DNA from: an uncultured Flavobacteriaceae bacterium
Lineage (GTDB): Bacteria > Bacteroidota > Bacteroidia > Flavobacteriales > Flavobacteriaceae
Reading direction: 5' to 3'
DNA: 64,000 nt
Assembly (NCBI GenBank): GCA_943789465.1
Contig: CALSUF010000001.1
Span: 1-64,000, forward strand
The notes beneath the pieces are model-generated. The model made no database searches, was not told the origin of the DNA, and was given only the letters and a program-made list of their open reading frames with translations. This document shows, in pieces, positions 18,244 to 26,333 of this stretch. The translations under genes and the position numbers were made by a program. The first letter of the stretch is position 1; every line of letters begins with the position of its first letter.

Positions 18244-19395
18244 ATGAAAATTTCTTCAAAACAACATGTTTTACGCTGGATAATGATTGCAATTTCATTC
18301 TTAATTATCTCATTGATTTTATGGAATACTTATCGCTTTTTTCAAAAATTTAAACAGGAGGAACGTGTAAAGATGGAGAATTTTTCTCAAGCACAAATCG
18401 AACTTGGAAAAATTATTGATCTGAATGGAAATATTAGCGATTTTCCTCTAAAAATAATACAAAGCAATACTACAACTCCAATGATTATTGAAAACTCTGA
18501 AGGTGATTTTCAATCTAAAAATATTCAAAAACATTCAGATAACAATCAAGAATATCTCAAGAATTTGAGTTTAAAATTTAGTAATGAAAACACACCTATT
18601 GAGGTTATTTATGAAGAGAAAACGCTCTCAACAATCTACTACGGAAATTCCGATTTATTGAACAAACTAAAGTATTATCCTTTCGCCCTTGTCTTGATCT
18701 TTTTGTTATTCAGTGGAGTTGTCTATTTTTATTACAAGAGTTCCAGAACGGCTTCTCAAAATAAACTTTGGACAGGGATGGCCAAAGAAACTGCACATCA
18801 AATTGGAACGCCACTTTCCTCGCTTATTGGCTGGACAGAATTGTTGAAATCTGAAAATGTGAATCCAACTTATATTTCTGAAATTGAAAAAGACATTCAT
18901 CGTTTAGAAACTATTACTGAACGTTTTAGTAAAATTGGTTCGATTCCTATTTTAAAAACCACCAATGTTATAACGGCAACAAAAGAGTCTTTTGACTATT
19001 TAAAATCCAGAAGCAGTAAGTTGATTACATTTAAAATGAATGCTCCAGATGAAACTATTTTAGTGAACCTTAACCCAGAACTTTTCAGTTGGACTATTGA
19101 AAATTTAGTTAAAAATGGAATTGATGCCATGAAAGGTAAGGGTCACATAGCAATATCTATTCAGTCTACAGAGGCGTTGGTTTTTATAGATATTAGTGAT
19201 TCTGGAAAAGGGCTTTCAAAAAAATTATTTAATAAAATTTTTGAAACAGGATATACTTCTAAAAAGCGTGGTTGGGGATTAGGACTGTCTCTTTCCAAAC
19301 GAATTATTGAAGAATACCACAAAGGGAAGATTAAAGTTCTTCGGTCTGAAGCTAAACTAGGTACTACACTTCGAATTAGTTTGAAGCGCTTATAA
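18244..19395 (+). CDS. Membrane sensor histidine kinase, no adjacent response regulator
   Basis: A 383-residue kinase. Two membrane helices (about residues 12-30 and 142-162) enclose a periplasmic sensor region of about 110 residues with no recognised domain. The H-box is AKETAHQIGTPLSSLIGW, with the phospho-accepting His near residue 184. The ATPase domain has the N-box ENLVKNGIDAMKG, the G1 box DISDSGKGL and the G2 box GWGLGLSLSKRI. No HAMP domain is evident. No response regulator lies next to it, so it is an orphan kinase here. Confidence 0.9.
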   Translation: MKISSKQHVLRWIMIAISFLIISLILWNTYRFFQKFKQEERVKMENFSQAQIELGKIIDLNGNISDFPLKIIQSNTTTPMIIENSEGDFQSKNIQKHSDNNQEYLKNLSLKFSNENTPIEVIYEEKTLSTIYYGNSDLLNKLKYYPFALVLIFLLFSGVVYFYYKSSRTASQNKLWTGMAKETAHQIGTPLSSLIGWTELLKSENVNPTYISEIEKDIHRLETITERFSKIGSIPILKTTNVITATKESFDYLKSRSSKLITFKMNAPDETILVNLNPELFSWTIENLVKNGIDAMKGKGHIAISIQSTEALVFIDISDSGKGLSKKLFNKIFETGYTSKKRGWGLGLSLSKRIIEEYHKGKIKVLRSEAKLGTTLRISLKRL

Positions 19396-19779
19396 AAAGG
19401 AGGTGATTTTTTTCGCCAGTTTTTCAAATTCTTCAGGCAATAGTGTTTCTTTTTTAATGAATTGAGCATCTTCCATGGAGTTTAATGGAATCAAATGCAC
19501 GTGTACATGTGGCACTTCTAGCCCAATGACCGTCATCCCAACGCGTTTACAGTCTACTGCTTTTTCTATGGCTAAGGCAACTGTTCTTGAAAAATCCATC
19601 AATTCTAAATAAACAGGTGGATCTAAATCAAAAATTTTATTGACTTCTTTTTTTGGAATACACAGCGTATGGCCTTTAGCATTAGGATTGACATCCAAAA
19701 AGGCTAAAAAATTTGCTGTCTCAGCGACTTTATAACAAGGAATCTCTTTATTAACTATTTTAGTGAAAATTGATGACAT
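19390..19779 (-). CDS. HIT family hydrolase
   Basis: A 129-residue HIT protein of the HINT/protein-kinase-C-interactor group, which hydrolyses AMP-lysine or other nucleotide phosphoramidates. It shows IFTKIVNKEIPCYKV at the start, FLDVNPNAKGHTLCIPKKE in the middle and the histidine triad HVHVHLIPL at residues 90-98. It lies 21 bases downstream of greA on the same strand. Its 3' end overlaps the convergent kinase gene by six bases. Confidence 0.93.
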   Translation of the reverse strand: MSSIFTKIVNKEIPCYKVAETANFLAFLDVNPNAKGHTLCIPKKEVNKIFDLDPPVYLELMDFSRTVALAIEKAVDCKRVGMTVIGLEVPHVHVHLIPLNSMEDAQFIKKETLLPEEFEKLAKKITSFL

Positions 19780-19800
19780 GGGTTTATTTTAAGAATTAAG

Positions 19801-20274
19801 TTATCTAGAAATATGAATGATTTCAAATTTCAAAACTCCATTAGGTACTTGAATTTCGGCAATATCTCCAACACTTTTTCCTAACAACCCTTTTCCGATA
19901 GGAGAGTTTACAGAAATTTTTCCAGCTGCTAAATCTGCTTCACCGTCGGCAACAAGAAGGTAGTCTAATTCCATTCCATTAGACTGATTTTTTATTTTCA
20001 CTTTAGACAACACTAAAGCTTTGGAAGAATCAAGTTGAGATTCGTCTATCAATCGAGCACCTGCCAAAGTATCTTCAAGTTTTGAAATACGCATTTCTAA
20101 CATGCCTTGTGCTTCTTTAGCAGCATCGTATTCAGCATTTTCACTTAAATCGCCTTTATCCCTTGCTTCTGCTATTGCTCTTGAAGCTTTGATGCGCTCG
20201 ACATCTTTGAGTTGCTTTAACTCGCTTCTTAACTTTTTTAATCCTTCGGCCGTGTAATAAGATACATTGCTCAT
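19801..20274 (-). CDS. greA: Transcription elongation factor GreA
   Basis: A 157-residue Gre factor that stimulates RNA polymerase to cleave backtracked transcripts. The N-terminal coiled-coil hairpin includes the tip DLSENAEYDAAKEAQ with its paired acidic residues. The C-terminal FKBP-like domain ends with SVGDIAEIQVPNGVLKFEI. Length is normal. A hairpin sits at the probable 5' end of the transcript. Confidence 0.95.
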   Translation of the reverse strand: MSNVSYYTAEGLKKLRSELKQLKDVERIKASRAIAEARDKGDLSENAEYDAAKEAQGMLEMRISKLEDTLAGARLIDESQLDSSKALVLSKVKIKNQSNGMELDYLLVADGEADLAAGKISVNSPIGKGLLGKSVGDIAEIQVPNGVLKFEIIHISR

Positions 20275-20346
20275 AACTAATAATTTTTAAAGTAGTGGTT
20301 CATTTAGGTTTCTGAATAATCTAATTTTTTTTAGAACTAAACACAA

Positions 20347-20366
20347 AAATCTCGTTTTCACGAGAT
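20347..20366 (-). promoter_or_regulatory. GAAA-loop hairpin in the greA leader
   Basis: On the minus strand AATCTCGT-GAAA-ACGAGATT is a perfect 8-bp stem, followed by TTTG. It begins about seven bases after the TATATTTG box at 20380-20373, so it would form the very 5' end of the greA mRNA. It may stabilise the RNA, act as a weak attenuator, or end antisense transcription. Confidence 0.5.
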
Positions 20367-20372
20367 TGTAGT

Positions 20373-20380
20373 ACAAATAT
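20373..20380 (-). promoter_or_regulatory. Promoter -7 box of greA
   Basis: TATATTTG on the minus strand matches TAnnTTTG and lies about 100 bases before the greA start codon. Confidence 0.5.
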
Positions 20381-20433
20381 ACGAAATATTTATCTTACTG
20401 TGGTTTTTGTTGTAAATTGAACACTTAAATTCT

Positions 20434-20916
20434 ATGCACTTTAAACTTCGTCAAATGCCATGTCAATCTAAAAAAATAAATTGTAAAAAATTGAAATTAT
20501 ATGCGTTGTTACTTTTACTTTGCATGGGGTGTTCAAAAGATAATAATACCGATCCAAATTGTAATTTTTTAGTTAATTTTAATGTATCTACTTCATTAAA
20601 TCTTAGTCTTTCACAATACAATCAATTGACATTTCCTAACAACCCAGTCTATGTTCCTAATGAAGCAAATGGCGGCATCATTGTGAATAATACGGGCACT
20701 GGTTTTGTAGCTTTTGACGCTGCAGACCCCAATCATATTTTCAGTGATTGCTCAATTTTATCTATCAATGGACTTGAAGGAGTTTGTGGATGTGACGAAG
20801 CTAATAAATACAGCCTTTTTACGGGCCAACCCTTAGAAAATACTGAGTTGCGATGTGGACTTAAAGCTTATTTTGTAGAAAGTAGCAGCAATACACTTTA
20901 TATTTCTTCAAATTAA
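20434..20916 (+). CDS. Hypothetical lipoprotein
   Basis: A 160-residue protein whose N terminus has basic residues, the hydrophobic stretch LYALLLLL and a lipobox LCMGC at residues 29-33. The mature part contains six further Cys residues, including CGCDE, and resembles no family I can name. The pattern DPNCNFLVNFNVSTSLNLSLSQY suggests a beta-rich fold. An internal Met at base 20455 is an alternative start. It stands alone between divergent greA and the receptor gene, with a terminator hairpin just after its stop. Confidence 0.6.
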   Translation: MHFKLRQMPCQSKKINCKKLKLYALLLLLCMGCSKDNNTDPNCNFLVNFNVSTSLNLSLSQYNQLTFPNNPVYVPNEANGGIIVNNTGTGFVAFDAADPNHIFSDCSILSINGLEGVCGCDEANKYSLFTGQPLENTELRCGLKAYFVESSSNTLYISSN

Positions 20917-20945
20917 AAAAATAGCGTACCTAAATACGCTATTTT
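20917..20945. terminator. Bidirectional terminator hairpin
   Basis: AAAATAGCGTA and TACGCTATTTT pair perfectly over 11 bp around a seven-base loop. It lies between the stop codons of two convergent genes (20916 and 20962) and has A/T runs on both sides, so it can serve both strands. Confidence 0.75.
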
Positions 20946-20961
20946 AAATTTATTATCTTTT

Positions 20962-23124
20962 TTAAAACTTCAAGGTAAGCCCTACTAAAAAGTTTCGCGT
21001 GGCTTGCGGGTAATAGCCCGCCCCTTCAATTGTAGTCACCACACCTGGAGTTGACCAATCATCGTCATAGGTATAATAATAGCCGTTGGACACATATTCC
21101 TGATCAAGAATATTATTTACTAAAGCTGACACAACTACTGAGCTAAAAACTGATTTTGGATTCCATTGATAAGAAACATTAAAATCATTTACAAGGTAAC
21201 TGTCTAATTTTGAGGCTTCAGTATCTGTGTTGCCCATATATTGTTCTCCAACAAATTTGGTTAAAAGATTTAAGCTTAAATTTTTTATAGGATTATAAAT
21301 AAACATATTTGAGGCTACAATTTCAGGTGAAAAAGAAATATTAGTCGTTCCAAAATCTTTAAGACTACCATCTACTTGAGAAAAGGTTTGCTTGTTTTTA
21401 TTGGAACTCAATGTGACGTTTGGTTGCACCCTAAATTTTTCAGAAAAGGCATAAACAGCCTCGACTTCTAGACCAAGTCTGTAACTGTCGCCACTATTTT
21501 GTCTGACAGGCGCTCCTACGTCATCCAATGCACCTGTAAGAATCAACTGTTCGTTGTATTGCATGAAATAGGAATTGACATTTAATACCAATGCTCCCTT
21601 ATTGTAGCGCCAACCAATTTCAAAATCATTTAGCTCCTCTGCCTTGATATCTGGGTTGCTTTCAAAATCACTACGACTCGGTTCTCTATTGGCTCTTGCA
21701 TAAGAAGCATATATATTAGAATGAGCTGCCAATTGAAAAGTAACACCAACTTTGGGATTAAAGAAACTATAGGATTCATCAATCAACATATTGACCAAAT
21801 CAGATGTGAGACCCGAAGTTTTATAACCTACATTTCTTAGTTGCAAATCTCCAAAAATATCTATTTTAGAATTTAATGTATAAGTCGCCTTTGCAAACAC
21901 ACTAAAATCTGTTTTCTTTCCATTTCCAAAATAATATCGATCTCTAATCGAAGCGTTTTCAGCAAATTGTTTTGCCCAAATAACTTCTCCAAAATGATCG
22001 CCATCATAGGTACTAAAAGACCCCCCAAATATAAGATCTAGTTCCGCGTTTTTATAGGTTGCTGTCGCATTCATAACATAATAATCGTTGTCTAACCAGC
22101 GTCTTCTTATCAAATCAGTAACTGGTGTTCCATAAAAATCAACCCCCGTAGCATCAACAATTCCACCATAAGTACTCACATTGTCGTCTGTTCTAAATTG
22201 CTCAAAATAGCCACGACCGTATGTGTAATTTAACCCTAGATTAGTGGACCAGTTTTGATCTATTTTTTGATTCCAATGAAGCTGATAATGATCTTGTTTA
22301 TAGTTATCAATTTCATTGTCATACTTATATGGATTTTGACGACGATTTTCTTCTAATTGCTCTTGAGTCAAACCTTCCCAAGACTGGTATGTTTTTTCAT
22401 GTCCTCCAAAAACCAAAGCTTTCAGGAGCGTTCCATTACTATTGTACGTTCCTTGTAAAAAATAAGAATTAAGATCCGAAAAAGCGCGGTCTACATAACC
22501 GTCTGATTTTATTTGCGATAAACGTCCCGCAACTTCAAAAACATCGTTTATTTTTCCTGTACTAAACTTTACTGTATGCTTACGTGTATTATAACTTCCA
22601 AAAGCATTTGAAATTTCAGCAGATGATTTTTCAGATGAAGCATCGGTTAATATATTGATACTTGCTCCAAAAGCACCCGATCCATTTGTAGAGGTTCCAA
22701 CGCCTCTTTGTAGTTGCAAGCTTTCTACGGAAGATGAAAAATCAGGTAAATTGACCCAAAAGGTCCCCAATGACTCCGCATCGGTGTAAGGAATTCCATT
22801 AATGGTAATATTCGTCGATAATGGACTGACGCCTCGAACTCTAATTCCCGTGTATCCAATACCTGCACCTGCATCACTCGTTGTGACTACTGATGGTAAA
22901 TAATTTAATAAAATAGGAAGGTCTTGCCCTAAATTTCGAGGTTCTAATTCGGCCTTAGTTACATTCGAATGCGTAATTGGCGCATTGGGCTTTACTCTAA
23001 TAGCTTGTACTAAAACTTCATCTAGAGTTTGTGTTTTGGTAGAGTCAGATTCTACTTGATTTTGTTGTGCAGTCATCACAGATATTGTCAGTGAGAGTGC
23101 GACTAAAAGGATAGATTTTTTCAT
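20962..23124 (-). CDS. TonB-dependent receptor under a TPP riboswitch, probable thiamine transporter
   Basis: A 720-residue outer-membrane receptor. A signal peptide ends at about residue 19 (SVMTAQQ). The plug domain spans about residues 45-165, with IRVRGVSPLSTNITINGIPY and VESLQLQRGVGTSTNGSGAFG. The rest is a beta-barrel ending in Phe (NFLVGLTLKF). There is no carboxypeptidase-like N-terminal domain. By sequence alone the ligand could be a siderophore or vitamin. A TPP riboswitch in its 5' leader, and the thiamine-related operon upstream, identify thiamine or a precursor as the likely ligand. This is an inference from regulation, and a strong one. Confidence 0.88.
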   Translation of the reverse strand: MKKSILLVALSLTISVMTAQQNQVESDSTKTQTLDEVLVQAIRVKPNAPITHSNVTKAELEPRNLGQDLPILLNYLPSVVTTSDAGAGIGYTGIRVRGVSPLSTNITINGIPYTDAESLGTFWVNLPDFSSSVESLQLQRGVGTSTNGSGAFGASINILTDASSEKSSAEISNAFGSYNTRKHTVKFSTGKINDVFEVAGRLSQIKSDGYVDRAFSDLNSYFLQGTYNSNGTLLKALVFGGHEKTYQSWEGLTQEQLEENRRQNPYKYDNEIDNYKQDHYQLHWNQKIDQNWSTNLGLNYTYGRGYFEQFRTDDNVSTYGGIVDATGVDFYGTPVTDLIRRRWLDNDYYVMNATATYKNAELDLIFGGSFSTYDGDHFGEVIWAKQFAENASIRDRYYFGNGKKTDFSVFAKATYTLNSKIDIFGDLQLRNVGYKTSGLTSDLVNMLIDESYSFFNPKVGVTFQLAAHSNIYASYARANREPSRSDFESNPDIKAEELNDFEIGWRYNKGALVLNVNSYFMQYNEQLILTGALDDVGAPVRQNSGDSYRLGLEVEAVYAFSEKFRVQPNVTLSSNKNKQTFSQVDGSLKDFGTTNISFSPEIVASNMFIYNPIKNLSLNLLTKFVGEQYMGNTDTEASKLDSYLVNDFNVSYQWNPKSVFSSVVVSALVNNILDQEYVSNGYYYTYDDDWSTPGVVTTIEGAGYYPQATRNFLVGLTLKF

Positions 23125-23210
23125 ACGATAAAAATAATATCGAATAAAAAGAGGTGATTATTCTTTATAAATTGGTTAACAATATTTTGAAGCAAACGCT
23201 TCGTTAAAAC

Positions 23211-23237
23211 TTCAATTAAAACAAACGTTTAATTGAA
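23211..23237 (-). promoter_or_regulatory. Hairpin after the TPP riboswitch, probable expression platform
   Basis: TTCAATTAAA and TTTAATTGAA pair over 10 bp around a seven-base loop, directly after the riboswitch aptamer on the minus strand. A second small stem (23189-23202) follows. No long T run is seen, so control may be by another mechanism than intrinsic termination. Confidence 0.45.
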
Positions 23238-23238
23238 A

Positions 23239-23316
23239 CTCACATCCCTAAACAGCATTATCTGTTCTAGGTTCAATGGGTATGATCTCAGCCGATATCG
23301 GCACCCCTTTTTTGAG
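23239..23316 (-). promoter_or_regulatory. TPP riboswitch (THI element)
   Basis: Minus-strand sequence carries all conserved blocks of the thiamin pyrophosphate aptamer in order: GGGGTGCC, a GATATC-capped stem, GGCTGAGA, ATACCC, TTGAACCT, GATAATGC and AGGGATG. The outer stem pairs CTCA with TGAG. It lies between the TATATTTG promoter box (23331-23324) and the receptor start at 23124, leaving about 115 bases for an expression platform. TPP binding is expected to turn the receptor off. Confidence 0.95.
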
Positions 23317-23323
23317 AACAGTG

Positions 23324-23331
23324 CAAATATA
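23324..23331 (-). promoter_or_regulatory. Promoter -7 box of the thiamine receptor gene
   Basis: TATATTTG on the minus strand lies just outside the stop codon of the DUF4301 gene and about seven bases upstream of the riboswitch. The receptor thus has its own promoter, separate from the upstream operon. Confidence 0.6.
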
Positions 23332-23366
23332 GTTTAGATTTAAAAAATTGAAAAGATTTTTTTAAA

Positions 23367-24917
23367 TTATTTCACTTGATGGGTAAATTTTAAAAGATCA
23401 TTCACCGTTTTAACAGGGTTGAAAGTAATAATTGGAACTTCCACAAATATCGTATTCCAATCAGCCATACTACCGTTCCATAAACCGGGTCTTTCTAATG
23501 TTTTAAGCTTCTGACCATACTTTGTTTTAGTTGTTACAAAGTAAGTATTAGAGTCTATAAATTGTTCTAAATCGTAGGCTTCTCCTTTATAGTTTTTAAC
23601 ACCACAAACAATATCAACGGGATTAAAGTGCGTTGCATTTGTCATAATAGCTTTCTGATTTTTCAAACTCATATCCACTTGACTAGCTTCTACTATTTGT
23701 AATGATACTTCGCCATTGTCATGCTTTACCCAAAATGGTCCGCCGCCTGGTTCGCTTTCATTTTTTACCATACCACACACCCGAATTGGACGATTAATTT
23801 TAGATTTTAAATATTCTATTTTATGTTTACTTGCATATTTTTCGAATTGAGAGCTAATTACAATATTTAATTTTTCAGATAAGAACTTTGTAATTTCTTC
23901 TATTTTATCTTTAGATATCTCTTTAGACTCCAATGCTTTCGCATAGGCAAACGCCTGCCGCTGAATATTCAGTAACATGCCTGCAAGAGCCTTTTTATAG
24001 CGCACTATCTCATCCAAATATTTATTAACAACTACATTATCAATGTTTTTAATAAAAATAATATCTGCATCAATTTGATTTAAATTTTTTATCAAGGCGC
24101 CATGTCCCGACGGTCTGAATAACAATTTATTTTTCACCCTGAATGGTTGATTTTTCAAATCTACTGCTAACACATCAGTAGTCGATTCCTGATTGGAAAA
24201 TGTGATTTCGAATCTAGTGTTGGTTTTAGATTCTACCGATTTTTGGATGGCCACTAATTTACTTTCAAATTGTTTCAAGTGCGTTCTTGAAATTGTAAAA
24301 TGCAATAAAGCTTTCCCATTTACAGAAGCAAATTTTGCCGCTTCAAACAAATGCTCTTCAAATGCTGTAGAAATATGATTCTTATACTTGTGAAAAGGCA
24401 ATAGTCCTTTGGGAATATTTGAATAGTTTAAATATGATTCTTCTAAAATAGTTTTCACAAATAAAAGACGCTTTTGATCTAAATTGAGTAAATCATAGTC
24501 AGGGACCATCATTCGCATTTTAGCAACTGCTTCATCGTGAAATGGAAGTTTTTCGATGGTCACAAAAAATAAAAATAGTTCAGTGATTTTATTTTTATTT
24601 ATATAAGAATTGATGGATTCTTTCTGAGGATCATAATCAAACAAAAACTGATGTAACATTTTAAACATTCGAGAAGCTGCTCCAGAAGCTGGAGTAAATT
24701 TAACTACGGAAAGTAACATTTTCTGTTCTTCGTAATAGTTGATTAAGCCTTTTGTATCTGAATCCAAAAGTTTCACTATACCATTGCCTATGGTCGCCGA
24801 AGCTTTTATGTACACACGGGCTGGAGGCGATTTATAACGCTCTAATTGCTTATTTACTTGAGTCAAGCTTAGCCCCAGGCTTTCAATATGTTCTACATCA
24901 AAAGAAGAATAATTCAA
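23367..24917 (-). CDS. DUF4301 family protein
   Basis: A 516-residue cytoplasmic protein of the DUF4301 family. Conserved-looking blocks include VKFTPASGAASRMFKMLHQF (about residues 72-91), LLFRPSGHGALIKNLNQIDADIIFIKNIDNV (about residues 263-294), RVCGMVKNESEPGGGPFWVK and a C-terminal RPGLWNGSMADWNTIFVEVP. The RPSGHGALI and IKNIDNV stretches recall nucleotidyltransferases of the sugar-nucleotide type, but no function is established. Its start overlaps the kinase gene by four bases, so it belongs to the PnuC operon. Confidence 0.82.
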   Translation of the reverse strand: MNYSSFDVEHIESLGLSLTQVNKQLERYKSPPARVYIKASATIGNGIVKLLDSDTKGLINYYEEQKMLLSVVKFTPASGAASRMFKMLHQFLFDYDPQKESINSYINKNKITELFLFFVTIEKLPFHDEAVAKMRMMVPDYDLLNLDQKRLLFVKTILEESYLNYSNIPKGLLPFHKYKNHISTAFEEHLFEAAKFASVNGKALLHFTISRTHLKQFESKLVAIQKSVESKTNTRFEITFSNQESTTDVLAVDLKNQPFRVKNKLLFRPSGHGALIKNLNQIDADIIFIKNIDNVVVNKYLDEIVRYKKALAGMLLNIQRQAFAYAKALESKEISKDKIEEITKFLSEKLNIVISSQFEKYASKHKIEYLKSKINRPIRVCGMVKNESEPGGGPFWVKHDNGEVSLQIVEASQVDMSLKNQKAIMTNATHFNPVDIVCGVKNYKGEAYDLEQFIDSNTYFVTTKTKYGQKLKTLERPGLWNGSMADWNTIFVEVPIITFNPVKTVNDLLKFTHQVK

Positions 24918-25483
24918 ATTTTTGTGATTAAAAGTTGGTTAATATGGTAAATCGCATTTTTCAAACGTTCTGTTTCGGAACCACTTAAAATTTCATAAGA
25001 AAGGCCCTGTTTTTGCAAAGCTCTTTCAAATGTTAAAAACATTTTTTTTCGTTCATTGGGTTTATCTCTCAAATCATCTGCTACCCAAGGAACGTCAATA
25101 TCGCATAAAAAGTACAAATTATAATAATTTTTTTTTACATAATAATCAATTAAGGGGTCACAGTATCCGTTATAGTAAACTTCGGAATATACTTTTGTTT
25201 CCAAAAGATTGGTGTCACAAAACAGAAGTTCGTTTGTTTTGGCTGCAGTAGAATTCTCTAACTGCATTTGCCCAACTGCTATTGGTAATAAATCAGATGG
25301 CTCGCAGGTTTTTTGTTCTAAATCCCATTTGTTCTGAAGGTACTCACGCGCATATTCAGCAACCCAATGTGTGCCAAAATAATTTGCCAACGCTTTGGAT
25401 AAGGTTGTCTTTCCTGTAGATTCTGGACCAAACAAAACTACTTTTATGCAGTCTGAAGGCTGTTGACTAAGTGTTTTTTCCAT
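24914..25483 (-). CDS. NadR-like P-loop kinase, probable thiamine or nicotinamide riboside kinase
   Basis: A 189-residue ATPase resembling the ribosylnicotinamide-kinase half of NadR. Walker A is GPESTGKTTLSKAL (residues 19-32), then WVAEYAREYLQNKW, and an acidic block FLCDIDVPWVADDLRDKPNERK near residues 133-154. There is no adenylyltransferase domain and no DNA-binding domain, so it is not a full NadR. It overlaps the PnuC gene by 40 bases. PnuC-type channels work by trapping their substrate through phosphorylation. Next to a thiamine-binding protein gene and a TPP-controlled receptor, thiamine is the likelier substrate than nicotinamide riboside. Confidence 0.8.
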   Translation of the reverse strand: MEKTLSQQPSDCIKVVLFGPESTGKTTLSKALANYFGTHWVAEYAREYLQNKWDLEQKTCEPSDLLPIAVGQMQLENSTAAKTNELLFCDTNLLETKVYSEVYYNGYCDPLIDYYVKKNYYNLYFLCDIDVPWVADDLRDKPNERKKMFLTFERALQKQGLSYEILSGSETERLKNAIYHINQLLITKI

Positions 25484-26076
25484 GCTAAAAATCCAAATAT
25501 AGCTATAATTGTAAAACCTAAATATTGTAAACTTGAAAATGTAAACCCTTTATAAAAATATAAAGGCACCGAAATTATATCCGCTACAATCCAAAAAATC
25601 CAATTCTCTATTTTTCGTTTTGCCATCAACCACATCCCTACAAAAAACAAAGCAGTAGTAAAAGTATCAACATATGCAACCCAGCCATTCCACATATCAA
25701 AAAACTGATAAACTACAAACACAAATAATAAGGTTACTACGAATAAAACAACACCTATTAACTGCTCTTTTTTTGTAGTTTTTGATATTGGAGTAACGTG
25801 TTCTGAATCTACTTTCCGAGTCCAAATATACCATCCATATAAGCTCATTATAAAGTAATAGCCGTTAATCAGCATATCTCCGATCAACTGCCATTTAAAT
25901 AATAAATAAACAAATATAGAAGTACTAATCAAACCTGTTGGAAACACCAAAATATTGTTTCTTTTGGAATACCAGACTGAGGCAAATCCAAAGATTACGG
26001 CGGTTATTTCTAAATAAACATCTTTAGGGGCATAACTACTGTATTGTTCGAACAAAAAATTAAAAATGTGGTTCAT
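25444..26076 (-). CDS. PnuC family vitamin transporter, probable PnuT (thiamine)
   Basis: A 210-residue inner-membrane protein with about seven helices and the PnuC family pattern: VYLEITAVIFGFASVWYSKRNN, NILVFPTGLIST, NGYYFIMSLYGWYIWTRK and NWIFWIVADIISVPLYFYKG. PnuC proteins carry nicotinamide riboside, and PnuT carries thiamine. The two cannot be separated safely by eye. The neighbouring thiamine-binding protein gene and the riboswitch-controlled receptor favour thiamine. It overlaps both its upstream (17 bases) and downstream (40 bases) neighbours. Confidence 0.88.
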   Translation of the reverse strand: MNHIFNFLFEQYSSYAPKDVYLEITAVIFGFASVWYSKRNNILVFPTGLISTSIFVYLLFKWQLIGDMLINGYYFIMSLYGWYIWTRKVDSEHVTPISKTTKKEQLIGVVLFVVTLLFVFVVYQFFDMWNGWVAYVDTFTTALFFVGMWLMAKRKIENWIFWIVADIISVPLYFYKGFTFSSLQYLGFTIIAIFGFLAWKKHLVNSLQTA

Positions 26077-26320
26077 AATCGCTGCGGTCGCTTTTTACAA
26101 TTTTCATATTTAAAACTACATGTTCAATGTTGTCAAAAGACGCTTTAATGGTCGTTGTCAAAAAGAGCATTAGTGCATCATATTCTCCGAAAATCTGTGT
26201 GCTAAGTGGATTTTCAAGCACTCTAAATTTAGAAGCTCGTAACGCTTTAATGAAATTTATAATTTGAGGCTCAAAATCTGTTTGTAAAGGCATGAGGGTA
26301 AATTCTACTGAAATGTTCAT
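26060..26320 (-). CDS. Thiamine-binding protein (MTH1187/YkoF-type domain)
   Basis: An 86-residue single-domain protein of the MTH1187/YkoF thiamine-binding family. It starts with ISVEFTLMPLQTDFEPQIINFI, followed by LRASKFRVLENPLSTQIFGEYD and the C-terminal VVLNMKIVKSDRSD. Members bind thiamine or its precursor, in some cases as tetramers. It overlaps the PnuC gene by 17 bases and follows the phosphopantetheinyl transferase gene after 13 bases. It is the main protein-level hint that the operon handles thiamine. Confidence 0.85.
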   Translation of the reverse strand: MNISVEFTLMPLQTDFEPQIINFIKALRASKFRVLENPLSTQIFGEYDALMLFLTTTIKASFDNIEHVVLNMKIVKSDRSDYEPHF

Positions 26321-26333
26321 TTAAAAAAATATA

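Noticed and set aside
24914-25483. Naming the P-loop kinase NadR
   Set aside because: It has only the kinase-like half; the nicotinamide-nucleotide adenylyltransferase and DNA-binding parts of NadR are absent.
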